From Pseudomonadota bacterium (GTDB taxonomy: Bacteria > Pseudomonadota > Alphaproteobacteria > Puniceispirillales > Marisalimonadaceae), in assembly GCA_028382005.1 (NCBI GenBank), contig JAOESH010000006.1:16461-80460 (forward strand): a DNA stretch of 64,000 bases. The letters run 5' to 3'. Under the pieces are notes generated by a model. That model did not search any database. It was not told the origin of the DNA and saw only the letters and a list, made by a program, of their open reading frames with translations. Shown here one piece after another: positions 55,735 to 63,999 of the stretch (the stretch's first letter is position 1; each line of letters begins with the position of its first letter). Made by a program: the position numbers and the translations under genes.

Positions 55735-58059
55735 TTATTTTTTCTGACACCAAAATTGATACATCCCACTGAAATAGGATCTGTTTTTTTGCTCAAAATC
55801 ATGCCATTTATCAAGGTCGTATAAATCGTTGCCTCCTAATGTTTTTTCTTTAAATATACTTTTGTTATCAAGTGACTCAAATCCACAAAATTCAAGATTA
55901 AGCAAAGAAAGACATTGTTTTATCTCTTTTAAAGTAAAGTGATATTCTTGCTCATGAAATAAAAGATCACGAAAATCACTCGAACTATAAAAATCTTGAG
56001 ATACTACGATTCTTCTATGATGAGGTTTGTCTGAATTAATTATTTTATTTCTAAATAACTTCATACTAGTTTCATCATTGTGAATACCATAATCTTCAAT
56101 TTCTTTTCGTATTAGTGCTATATCTTCCCTAGCGTTTTTACTATATAAGGCAATTAGCATTAAGCCGCCTACTTTCAACAAATCCACAAGAGCTTCCCAA
56201 CCAGTCATAGGTTTATGCAGATGATGTAATACACCTGTACACTCAATGATATCAAACTTCTTATTATTTTTTGGTAAGTTTAAAATATCTCCCTGTTTAT
56301 ATTCAATATTATTCAATCCTAATTCTATTGTTTTTCTTTTTGCATAAGCTAAACTTTTAATACTCAGGTCAATCGCAATTATCTTGGAGTTTTTATATCT
56401 AGATGATGCTGAGATTGATTGTTGTCCAGTCCCACAACCAGCTATGAAAATTTCTGGACATTTAACCGAGATAATATTTTTATCTGCTATTCTTAAATTT
56501 GATTTTTGTACTATTTTATAAATATTTGAGGGCTTTATACTTAAAGGTGTTGATACCCACCTTGGATAGGGATTTTCTTCATATTGCTTCTTAACCTTAA
56601 CTGATACTTCATTATCAATTTTTGAAAAGGAAGGTATATTTAGTAAGAGTTCATTTTCGGTTTTAAAATCATCTATTAATATTTTTTCTATCTTTTTATA
56701 ACTATTTGGAAAGATAATTAACTTACACCAACTATAATTATGTAAATATCTATAGCTCGCTAAACATAAAATTGATAATAAAGGCGGCTGCTTCCCATCT
56801 CTAAATTTATCTTGAATTGATTTTTCTAAAAGTTTTATTTTTTTACTTTCTTCATTTGTCTCTGAATAAATATATTCATTCATAAAGCAATGAAGAGCTA
56901 AATAACCTTGAAACGTTAAAAAATTATCAGAAGAAGGTACTATGTAAATATTTTCTAAAATAACAGTTCGTATTTTTTTAAATATTTTTTCAAAATCTAA
57001 ATCAGGTATTTTGCTAGCAATCATTAATTTAGTTAATAGTTTTTCTTTAGACAAATCTGAAATTATATCTAAATAAAATCTTTCGTAATAAAATGTATTT
57101 TTGTTTTCTAAAATTTTTTTTACTGCTGGCTGTTGTTTTATGAGACTAAGAGCAGCCTTGGTTATATGAGCTGGCCTTATAAGTGTTTCTTTTTCTAGCA
57201 TACTTAGAAATGCTTGATACAAATCAGTGTTAACGGTTTTAAAGATTAAATTTTTAGATGCTAAGGATATCATATAGAGGCATTCATCTAAATTCGGTTT
57301 CAATAGATTTGATTTAATATAATAGGTTATTGCCTTCTTATGGTCTAATTTTTCATGGTAGTTTAAACCAAGGCAAAAATAAGAATCCACAAATTTAGGA
57401 TTTATATCAATTGCTTTTAGATAATTTTTAATACCTTCGTTTAATTCACCTTTTTTTGAAAAAATATTTCCTAAGTTATGATAAGCTTGAAAATAATTAG
57501 ATTTTAATAAAACAGCCTTCTTGTAAAAGGAAATTGCTTCATCTAACTGATCTTGATTTTCTAAATTAGAAGCTATTAAAAAATATGCCTCAGCATAATC
57601 TGGATTAATTTTCAAGACACTTTTAGCAAAAGAATTTGATTCTGACCAATTATTTTGCTTTGAACAAATTAAAGATAAATTCCCTAAAATAGAACTATCA
57701 TTTGCCTTTAAGCTGTTAGCCTTTCTCATAGCAATTTCAGCATTTTTTAAATTATTTAGATTTAAGTTTGCTAATCCTAATATTTTCCAAAACATAAAAT
57801 AGTTAGGGTAAGATTTTATAAGCTTTTCTGTTTGATTAACAACTTCTATGAAATAACCTTGCTTGTAATTATTTAGAATATTTTTTTCTGTTGATGCTAA
57901 AAATACTTTATTTATATTGCTTAAAGCATATTGTGCTTTTGTATTACTTGGAAAGTTTTGTAAAATTTTTTGATAAAACTCTTTTGCACCACTTATATTA
58001 TTATTTTGTAGAGATTTTTTCGCCTTTAAAAAAAGTTGATCTACATTTACATTTGACAT
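55735..58059 (-). CDS. Second TPR-repeat/SAM-dependent methyltransferase fusion
   Basis: A 774-residue paralogue of the 50722-53238 product. TPR units occupy about residues 5-265. A shared linker (KAALSLIKQQPAVKKILEN) leads to QYEENPYPRW at about residue 491, and the methyltransferase has FIAGCGTGQQSI (about 535) and FDIIECTGVLHHLHKP. Its C-terminus (NRSYFSGMYQFWCQKK) closely matches that of the other copy, so both arose by duplication. It has its own sigma-54 promoter 36 bases upstream and GAGG before the ATG. It lies directly downstream of a flagellin gene. Confidence 0.88.
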   Translation of the reverse strand: MSNVNVDQLFLKAKKSLQNNNISGAKEFYQKILQNFPSNTKAQYALSNINKVFLASTEKNILNNYKQGYFIEVVNQTEKLIKSYPNYFMFWKILGLANLNLNNLKNAEIAMRKANSLKANDSSILGNLSLICSKQNNWSESNSFAKSVLKINPDYAEAYFLIASNLENQDQLDEAISFYKKAVLLKSNYFQAYHNLGNIFSKKGELNEGIKNYLKAIDINPKFVDSYFCLGLNYHEKLDHKKAITYYIKSNLLKPNLDECLYMISLASKNLIFKTVNTDLYQAFLSMLEKETLIRPAHITKAALSLIKQQPAVKKILENKNTFYYERFYLDIISDLSKEKLLTKLMIASKIPDLDFEKIFKKIRTVILENIYIVPSSDNFLTFQGYLALHCFMNEYIYSETNEESKKIKLLEKSIQDKFRDGKQPPLLSILCLASYRYLHNYSWCKLIIFPNSYKKIEKILIDDFKTENELLLNIPSFSKIDNEVSVKVKKQYEENPYPRWVSTPLSIKPSNIYKIVQKSNLRIADKNIISVKCPEIFIAGCGTGQQSISASSRYKNSKIIAIDLSIKSLAYAKRKTIELGLNNIEYKQGDILNLPKNNKKFDIIECTGVLHHLHKPMTGWEALVDLLKVGGLMLIALYSKNAREDIALIRKEIEDYGIHNDETSMKLFRNKIINSDKPHHRRIVVSQDFYSSSDFRDLLFHEQEYHFTLKEIKQCLSLLNLEFCGFESLDNKSIFKEKTLGGNDLYDLDKWHDFEQKNRSYFSGMYQFWCQKK

Positions 58060-58093
58060 TAATAGAACCTCAAGAGTTTACATTAAATAAACA

Positions 58094-58110
58094 TGCAATA
58101 GAGATGCCAA
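58094..58110 (-). promoter_or_regulatory. Sigma-54 promoter before the second TPR-methyltransferase
   Basis: Minus-strand TTGGCATCTCTATTGCA: GG (58107-58108) and GC (58095-58096) are 10 bases apart with TTGGCA and TTGC both exact. It lies in the 72-base gap after the flagellin, 36 bases before the methyltransferase ATG. Confidence 0.85.
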
Positions 58111-58131
58111 AAGAGTTCATAGATTTTAAAA

Positions 58132-60135
58132 TTAGGTTACCAATCTTAATAATATGTCGCCACTAGCGTTTGCTTGAGCGAGCATAGAACTTGCCGCCTT
58201 GGAAATTATTTGTGCTTTAGCAAGCCTTGATGTTTCAAGCGCAAAGTCTGCATCTTCTATTTTTGATAGTCTAGATGTAGACGTTATTTGCACATCAATT
58301 AAATTATTAATCCTATGGTCTATTCTATTTTCTGCTGATCCAAATTTACCTCTTGCATTTGCGATTGTATCTATGGCTGTGTCTATTGAAGTTAATGCAG
58401 ATGTAGCATTGGTGGATGATGATACTGAAATTGTTGAACCTGCAGAAGGTGAACTTGTTGATGCCTGATCTTTCATACCAATTTCTGCAACATCGTCACC
58501 TGAAATTTTTATTGTATCAGTAGACGCATGAGTAAGCTCAATTAACCCCTTAAATGTAACAGAACTTCCACCACCAGCAACTGAAATAGTGGCACCCGTT
58601 GCATCGGTATGGGCATCAAAAAAAACTCCTGCTGTACCTGCATGAGTAATAATAATGTCTGCACCACTAGCACTTGTTAGCTGAACGTCAGCGTCAGTAT
58701 TAACTGAAGCAACAATATCACCAATTGATGCATTATTAATAGCCGCGATAGTAGTAGCAGCATTGGTTACACTTGAGAAATTTACTGCATTGCCATTAAT
58801 ACTTATGTTTGAAGACGCAGAAGATGCTTCACCAACATTTACAGTAAGTGTGACTAAATTACTGCCTGATGCAGTGACATTTGTAGATGTAGAAATTGCG
58901 TTTATAGCTACTGCTTTTGCTGCTGCGGAAGAACTAGTTGAGGTTCCTACTGCAACATCATTTATTTTAATATCATGTGAAGCAGTTAAAGCATTAGTAC
59001 TAACTAAGTCAGAGCTAATCTGAGTACTGCTGTCAATTTCATTGAAGCCAAATCTTTGAAGATCATCAATATTTCCTTGATTACTGCTATAACCGTTAGC
59101 TTTTGTATTTGCTTCAATTTTAACAAAAGTGTCGTCATTATTAACTAATTTTAAAAATCCTAGATACGTACCTGAAGTAAAACCGGCATCTCCTGGGGCA
59201 TTTCCTGCTATAACAATGTCATTTCCAGTAGTATTTGACAAAGTAATTGTTTTTTCATCAGAATTGAGAGTTGCTGTTACTCCTGAAGCTGCTTGATTAA
59301 TTTCTGTAACTAAATTTGTCATACTAGTTTGTGTAGAAATGACGTCTGAATTAATAGTGAATGTATTGCTCATACTTAAGGTGGCAACAGCTGAAGAAGT
59401 TAATTTATTAAAAGCTGTTGCAACTGCTCCGTGTGAACTAGTATTGGCATTAATTGCTGTTGCCAATGCAGTCGCTGTATTATTCCCAGAGGTCAAGTTA
59501 CTTGTTAAAGTTGCGGCTAAAGCATTTTCACCATTTATTAAAATATCATTCGCTGCTAAATTTGAACTATAGTTAAAGCTTGAAACTCTTCCACTGGTAA
59601 ACTCATTGACACCAGAAGTTGCAGACAAGCTTAAAGCAATACTATCGACATCTGTTAATCCAATATCTAATGTTGTGTTTTTTTCTATCCCAATATTAAA
59701 TGCAACTTTAGAAGTTGATCCATCTAATAATTTAATGTCGTTGAATTTTGTAGCTAAGGTAATAGCGTCAATTTCTGCTAGATAAGCATCAACTTCTACT
59801 TGAAGTGTAGTCCTATCAGCATCCGTCAGTGTTGAACCTGTCCCTTCAACGGCTAATTCTCTAACCCTACTCAAAAGATTATTTATTGAACTTAACCCAC
59901 TCTCAGCAGTTTGGGTTAAAACCTTTGCTTGTCCACCATTTAAAAGTGCCTGTGATATAGAACCTAACTCGGCATTTAACCTAGAAATTGTTCCAATAGA
60001 TGCAACATCATCTGAGGCTCTATTTACCCTTTTTCCAGATGAAATTCGTTCACTTGTTTCTCTGATTTCTTTTATTTGATGCGAAATACTACGTTGCAAG
60101 AAGTTAGTATTAGTATAATTACCTATGATATTCAT
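58132..60135 (-). CDS. Flagellin, long form with three IN-type modules
   Basis: A 667-residue filament protein. The conserved N-terminal D0/D1 (FLQRSISHQIKEIRETSERISSGKRVNRASDD) and C-terminal D1/D0 (ADFALETSRLAKAQIISKAASSMLAQANASG) are intact. The middle of about 430 residues is Ser/Thr/Ala-rich and holds at least two to three flagellin IN-like motifs (for example HDIKINDVAVGTSTSS and SNISINGNAVNFSS). A GGAGG ribosome binding site precedes the ATG. No sigma-54 site is visible upstream; the 121-base gap has a weak GCCGTAAT element. It is about twice the length of typical alphaproteobacterial flagellins. Confidence 0.93.
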   Translation of the reverse strand: MNIIGNYTNTNFLQRSISHQIKEIRETSERISSGKRVNRASDDVASIGTISRLNAELGSISQALLNGGQAKVLTQTAESGLSSINNLLSRVRELAVEGTGSTLTDADRTTLQVEVDAYLAEIDAITLATKFNDIKLLDGSTSKVAFNIGIEKNTTLDIGLTDVDSIALSLSATSGVNEFTSGRVSSFNYSSNLAANDILINGENALAATLTSNLTSGNNTATALATAINANTSSHGAVATAFNKLTSSAVATLSMSNTFTINSDVISTQTSMTNLVTEINQAASGVTATLNSDEKTITLSNTTGNDIVIAGNAPGDAGFTSGTYLGFLKLVNNDDTFVKIEANTKANGYSSNQGNIDDLQRFGFNEIDSSTQISSDLVSTNALTASHDIKINDVAVGTSTSSSAAAKAVAINAISTSTNVTASGSNLVTLTVNVGEASSASSNISINGNAVNFSSVTNAATTIAAINNASIGDIVASVNTDADVQLTSASGADIIITHAGTAGVFFDAHTDATGATISVAGGGSSVTFKGLIELTHASTDTIKISGDDVAEIGMKDQASTSSPSAGSTISVSSSTNATSALTSIDTAIDTIANARGKFGSAENRIDHRINNLIDVQITSTSRLSKIEDADFALETSRLAKAQIISKAASSMLAQANASGDILLRLVT

Positions 60136-60256
60136 TTTAGAACCTCCACAATCCTTAAATTTTAATTAGATTACGGCAGTTATTACGACTGAAATTTCAA
60201 TTTGTTTAATAATTTTTTTATTTTTTTTGTTTAATGTAAAAAATTAAAGCTATTCA

Positions 60257-60550
60257 TTAAATATTAGCTGAGTAGGTTTCTAATCTTTTTTCAAATTTAT
60301 TCTTATCTTTTTGAAGTTTTATTAATTTGTCCTGTGTATTAGAAATTAATTGATCATTTTTATGAATGAGTGCAATTACTCGACTTCTAGTAAGATTTTT
60401 AGTCGGGTTATTGTTTTTAAAATTACTGATTATTAATTTACGTTGTTCGTCAATTATTTTAATATTTTCAAAACTATTATTATGTATCAAGTCAGAAATT
60501 TGCTTTGATAATTGTTCCAACATTATTAAATCTGTATCAGTGTTTGTCAT
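60257..60550 (-). CDS. FliT-like small helical protein after fliS
   Basis: A 97-residue, charged, all-helical protein. Its ATG overlaps the fliS stop as ATGA, so translation is coupled. The frame continues further upstream inside fliS, but the overlap decides the start. Position after fliS and helical-hairpin composition suggest a FliT-type filament-cap chaperone. The sequence itself (LEQLSKQISDLIHNNSFENI and later LTRSRVIALIHKNDQLI) is not recognisably FliT, so this is a contextual call. Confidence 0.55.
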   Translation of the reverse strand: MTNTDTDLIMLEQLSKQISDLIHNNSFENIKIIDEQRKLIISNFKNNNPTKNLTRSRVIALIHKNDQLISNTQDKLIKLQKDKNKFEKRLETYSANI

Positions 60551-60978
60551 GCTTGTTTCGCTAAAGAAGGTATTTCTTCCCATCCTTCCATAATTTGCTT
60601 TATAATTTCAATTGCTTTAATTATGCCTTCTTCATTTTTTTGGCTAAACCCTTTTATAATTTCATGACGACAATACTCATATAATTGAAATAAGTTAGTA
60701 GCTATTTCTTGTGCTTTGTCAAAATCCAGACAAGTTTGAAGGCCATAAATAATTGACAAACTTTTGCTAATGCTTTTGGATTTATTTATTGCTTTTTTGG
60801 TAATGTCTTTATTAATTGAGCTAATTAAATTCTTGTTATCTTGAATATCTAACACTATTTTTTGCATTGAATTTATAAGTTCTTTCATCAAAGTTCTTAT
60901 AATTTCATGAGAAGATGAAACTGTACTCAGTGACTGCTTAGTTTTTTGATAGGCTTTTACGTATTCATTATTATTCAT
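60547..60978 (-). CDS. fliS: Flagellin export chaperone FliS
   Basis: A 143-residue helical chaperone that holds flagellin monomers before export. Family features are the AYQKTKQSLSTVSSSHEIIR start (replacing the usual AY...T.SP.eLi) and the region SLSIIYGLQTCLDFDKAQEIATNLFQLYEYC. The C-terminal EIIKQIMEGWEEI matches the family's final helix. It is divergent from the small orphan gene at 61053; the gap is 74 bases. Confidence 0.88.
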   Translation of the reverse strand: MNNNEYVKAYQKTKQSLSTVSSSHEIIRTLMKELINSMQKIVLDIQDNKNLISSINKDITKKAINKSKSISKSLSIIYGLQTCLDFDKAQEIATNLFQLYEYCRHEIIKGFSQKNEEGIIKAIEIIKQIMEGWEEIPSLAKQA

Positions 60979-61052
60979 AATTATTGCAATTTTATTTATT
61001 GTTGAAAGCTAAAAAATTTGATTTATACGCTTTAGTGTGATTAATTATATAC

Positions 61053-61415
61053 ATGTTAGTTAATAGTCCTGTTCAAAATCCATACGGTATTAATAATATT
61101 AATGTAATACAGCCTTTAAATAAGGAGGCCACTGGTTTATCTGCAAACAGTATGCCAACAATAAATCAAAGAATTGTTCAAGAGACTAATGTAGCAAAAA
61201 GGGCTCTAAATAATGTACCCCCAAATTTTATACGTTTTGCATATTCTAATAACCAAACTTCATCTAATGGGTCATTAACTGAAAATTATATCAGATCAAA
61301 AGCTTCACTATCACCAACATATGTACATAATGAAATTGTAACAAGATATAATATGGTTAGTAAAATTCCTATAAATTTGATGCAAATTAAAAAGTCAGTC
61401 GACATACACGCTTAA
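61053..61415 (+). CDS. Uncharacterised small protein between fliS and flagellin
   Basis: A 120-residue Asn/Ser-rich protein with no recognised family. It has no signal peptide and no membrane segment. The composition (MPTINQRIVQETNVAKRAL, later PPNFIRFAYSNNQTSSNGSL) suggests a mostly disordered protein with two short helices. No clear ribosome binding site precedes the ATG. It lies immediately upstream of the flagellin sigma-54 promoter and divergent from fliS. A small secreted or flagellin-binding factor is possible, but this is only inference from place. Confidence 0.5.
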   Translation: MLVNSPVQNPYGINNINVIQPLNKEATGLSANSMPTINQRIVQETNVAKRALNNVPPNFIRFAYSNNQTSSNGSLTENYIRSKASLSPTYVHNEIVTRYNMVSKIPINLMQIKKSVDIHA

Positions 61416-61432
61416 GTCCATTCGCATTAAAT

Positions 61433-61449
61433 TTGGCATAACATTTGCA
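61433..61449 (+). promoter_or_regulatory. Sigma-54 promoter before the second flagellin
   Basis: Plus-strand TTGGCATAACATTTGCA: GG (61435-61436) and GC (61447-61448) are 10 bases apart, with TTGGCA and TTGC exact. It lies 36 bases before the flagellin ATG, so the leader would be about 24 bases and includes the GGAG ribosome binding site. Confidence 0.88.
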
Positions 61450-61483
61450 GTGATTTCCCTAAGAAAATATTTTGGAGATCAAT

Positions 61484-63682
61484 ATGCCTACAGTAAATTC
61501 TAATACAGCCGCAATGTTTGCATTGAATAAAATGAATGCAACGGAACGCGAAATGACCACTGCTATGGAACGTTTATCATCTGGTAAACGAATTAATCAT
61601 GCCGGTGACGACGCCGCGGGTGCTGCAATTGCTGACAGAATGACTGCACAAATTAAAGGATTAGAGCAATCAGTTAGAAACGCAGCTGATGTGATTTCTA
61701 TGGCTCAAGTGACAGAGGGCGCTTTAGACGAATCGTCTGCAATTATTCAAAGAATTAGAGAGTTAGCCATTCAATCTGCATCAGATGTTATGAACGCAGA
61801 AGAACGATCATATTTAGATGCAGAAGTAATTCAAATGTTAGCTGAATTAGACAGAGTAACAAGAGATACTACTTTTAATGAAATAGCAGTTCTTGATGGT
61901 TCATTTGCTGATAGACGGTTTCAAATTGGAACTCATGAAAGAGAATTTGCACAACTTTCTATATCTTCAATGAGATTAGATAGCTTGGGGGCATTTAAAG
62001 CAAAATCTCAAGGTAGTGAAACTACAGATATAGCTAATAGTGCTGTTGACAACGCCAATTTAGCGTTAAACGCATATGCTGTTGACAGCACATCTGAAGC
62101 AAATCTTATTCAATCAGAATCTTTTACAATACATGGAGTTTTAGGTAGTTCATCTGTAACCGCTGCAGCAGGGTCAACAGTCAGAGATATAGCGACATCA
62201 GTTAATGCTGTTTTTGATTCAACTGGGGTTGCTGCAATTGCTTCAACACAACTTAAACTGGAAGCAAAATCATTAGACGATACTTATAATGGCCAAAATA
62301 GTGTTTCCTTTAGTCTTCAGGGTAAAAACACAACTGCTACAACAATATCTGCAAATATCACCTTAAATCATGTCAAAACAAGCTCAGTATTAAGTGATTT
62401 AAGAGATTCAATTAATAATTTCACTACCAACACTGGTGTTACAGCAACATTATCCACAGATAAATCATCTATAATACTAGTTCAAAATGAAGGTTATGAT
62501 ATCAAATTAGGTGATGTCAATTTTGCCAGTGATACCCTATCTACTGGTGCAAGAAGAACACTGATGGTAACAAGTTTGGATAATGATGAATTAGTTGCTG
62601 GTGATGCAGTAAGTTTAGGTGATACCAATGTTACTGGAACAGACGCAGACGGTATTTCCACTGCAGGTGGTAGTGGTTCAGCTAATCCCTTATCAATAAA
62701 TGGTGCTCTTTTGTCTACAGCTGGTGATGATAATGGATTAGTTACTACATTTAATGCCACTAGTAATGGAACAACAGCACTTACAGAAAATGGAGCGTTA
62801 GCTTCATCTACAACTCTTAATTCAAGAATAAGTATTACACATGCTGCAGATGTTGATTCCACTTATACTATTATTGGATTAGATTCCTATGGAAATTCTA
62901 TTACAGAAGACATAGCAGTAACAACAACAAGTGAAACATTTAGTACAAATACCTATGCATCTATTACCTCAATTACACCAAGTGGTAATGGACCTAATGG
63001 CGTTGAAGTTGGTGTTGCTGCAACAGTGGCAAATAAAAATGCTCTAGTGACAATTACCAGCGCAAGTGGAGATGAATCTGGTAAAACGTTTACAGTTGTG
63101 GGCAAAGCAATGGATGGCACCGCCCTCACAGAAGTTATTACTGGTCCTGCCGCAAACGCAACCGTAACTGGAAGGCAAATTTTTAGAGATATTCATTCAA
63201 TTACCCCCTCAACAAGTTTAGCTGGAAATGTTACTGTAGGAACTAAAGGTGCAGATTCAGTTATAGTCACAGGACAACTTGAAATGTCATCAAGTAATAG
63301 TTTTACCCTAGTTGGTGAAGATGGGAAAGGATTGTTTGATGCATCTCCTGGTGCTGCATCACTAGATAAATTATCTGGTGTAAATGTAAAAACAAGACAG
63401 TCTTCAGTTGACGCGTTAAGAGTTTTAGATAGATCTCTTGATAGGATACATAAAGAAAGAGCAAAGCTTGGAGCATTAATGAGTAGAATGGAAAAAGCCA
63501 TTGATAACTTATCCAATGTTGCCCTTAATACTAATGCTTCTAGAGGAAGAATAGAAGATGCTGATTTCGCAAAAGAGTCAGCCAATCTTACTAAGGCTCA
63601 AATTCTTCAACAATCTGCCATGGCAATGATAGCTCAAGCTGGTAAGTCTCAGCAAAATATTCTTCAGTTACTACAAAATTAA
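61484..63682 (+). CDS. Flagellin, long form with tandem beta modules
   Basis: A 732-residue filament protein. The N-terminus (VNSNTAAMFALNKMNATEREM then ERLSSGKRINHAGDDAAGAAI) and C-terminus (EDADFAKESANLTKAQILQQSA then MIAQAGKSQQNILQLLQN) are canonical D0/D1. The insert of about 420 residues is Thr/Ser/Gly-rich. It carries an IN-like stretch near ESFTIHGVLG and two tandem beta modules of about 65-70 residues near residues 447-513 and 520-589. An in-frame TTG at 61472 overlaps the GGAG site, so the ATG at 61484 is the start. It is quite different from the flagellin at 58132, and has its own sigma-54 promoter. Confidence 0.94.
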   Translation: MPTVNSNTAAMFALNKMNATEREMTTAMERLSSGKRINHAGDDAAGAAIADRMTAQIKGLEQSVRNAADVISMAQVTEGALDESSAIIQRIRELAIQSASDVMNAEERSYLDAEVIQMLAELDRVTRDTTFNEIAVLDGSFADRRFQIGTHEREFAQLSISSMRLDSLGAFKAKSQGSETTDIANSAVDNANLALNAYAVDSTSEANLIQSESFTIHGVLGSSSVTAAAGSTVRDIATSVNAVFDSTGVAAIASTQLKLEAKSLDDTYNGQNSVSFSLQGKNTTATTISANITLNHVKTSSVLSDLRDSINNFTTNTGVTATLSTDKSSIILVQNEGYDIKLGDVNFASDTLSTGARRTLMVTSLDNDELVAGDAVSLGDTNVTGTDADGISTAGGSGSANPLSINGALLSTAGDDNGLVTTFNATSNGTTALTENGALASSTTLNSRISITHAADVDSTYTIIGLDSYGNSITEDIAVTTTSETFSTNTYASITSITPSGNGPNGVEVGVAATVANKNALVTITSASGDESGKTFTVVGKAMDGTALTEVITGPAANATVTGRQIFRDIHSITPSTSLAGNVTVGTKGADSVIVTGQLEMSSSNSFTLVGEDGKGLFDASPGAASLDKLSGVNVKTRQSSVDALRVLDRSLDRIHKERAKLGALMSRMEKAIDNLSNVALNTNASRGRIEDADFAKESANLTKAQILQQSAMAMIAQAGKSQQNILQLLQN

Positions 63683-63834
63683 AAATAAGATATAAAAAAA
63701 CCACGTTAACATAATTTTTTTTCATTAGATCTCATAATTATTCTAAAAAATATAAGATAATTTATTGCGGATACTTTTAAAAACTTAGTTTATAAATTAA
63801 TTATTTTTAACTCAGTTTTATAAATAAATAATAG

Positions 63835-63999
63835 TTATAATGAGTTATCTAAGATGTCTTCTGCAATTGAGTTAAACACATTGTCCCATGTCTCCGATGT
63901 ATCTCTATGAAACATCTCAAAAGACAACGTTACGGGATTAGTTAAAATAGTATTTGCTGAACTCTGCCTCCAATTAGCGATTTTAGTTGATGTTCCTAC
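63835..63999 (-). CDS. Partial unknown CDS (5' end outside window)
   Basis: On the minus strand a frame is open from the window edge to a TAA at 63835-63837, giving the last 54 residues (with KIANWRQSSANTILTNPVTL and ending EDILDNSL). The other two minus-strand frames carry stops here. Composition is like its neighbours, but the fragment is too short to assign a family. The 152-base gap to the flagellin is very AT-rich; I see no gene in it. Confidence 0.5.
   Translation of the reverse strand, partial: VGTSTKIANWRQSSANTILTNPVTLSFEMFHRDTSETWDNVFNSIAEDILDNSL

Noticed and set aside
60160..60200. Sigma-28 promoter before the first flagellin
   Set aside because: GCCGTAAT is half a match to GCCGATAA, and no TAAA-type -35 lies at the right spacing. 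Kept only as a weak candidate in the findings.
62494..63585. Two open frames opposite the second flagellin
   Set aside because: Long antisense frames are expected from repeated Ser/Thr/Ala/Gly codons in flagellin inserts; no start signal.
63690..63725. Terminator after the second flagellin
   Set aside because: A run of T is present but the preceding stem is only a weak GTTAAC palindrome; not convincing in AT-rich DNA.
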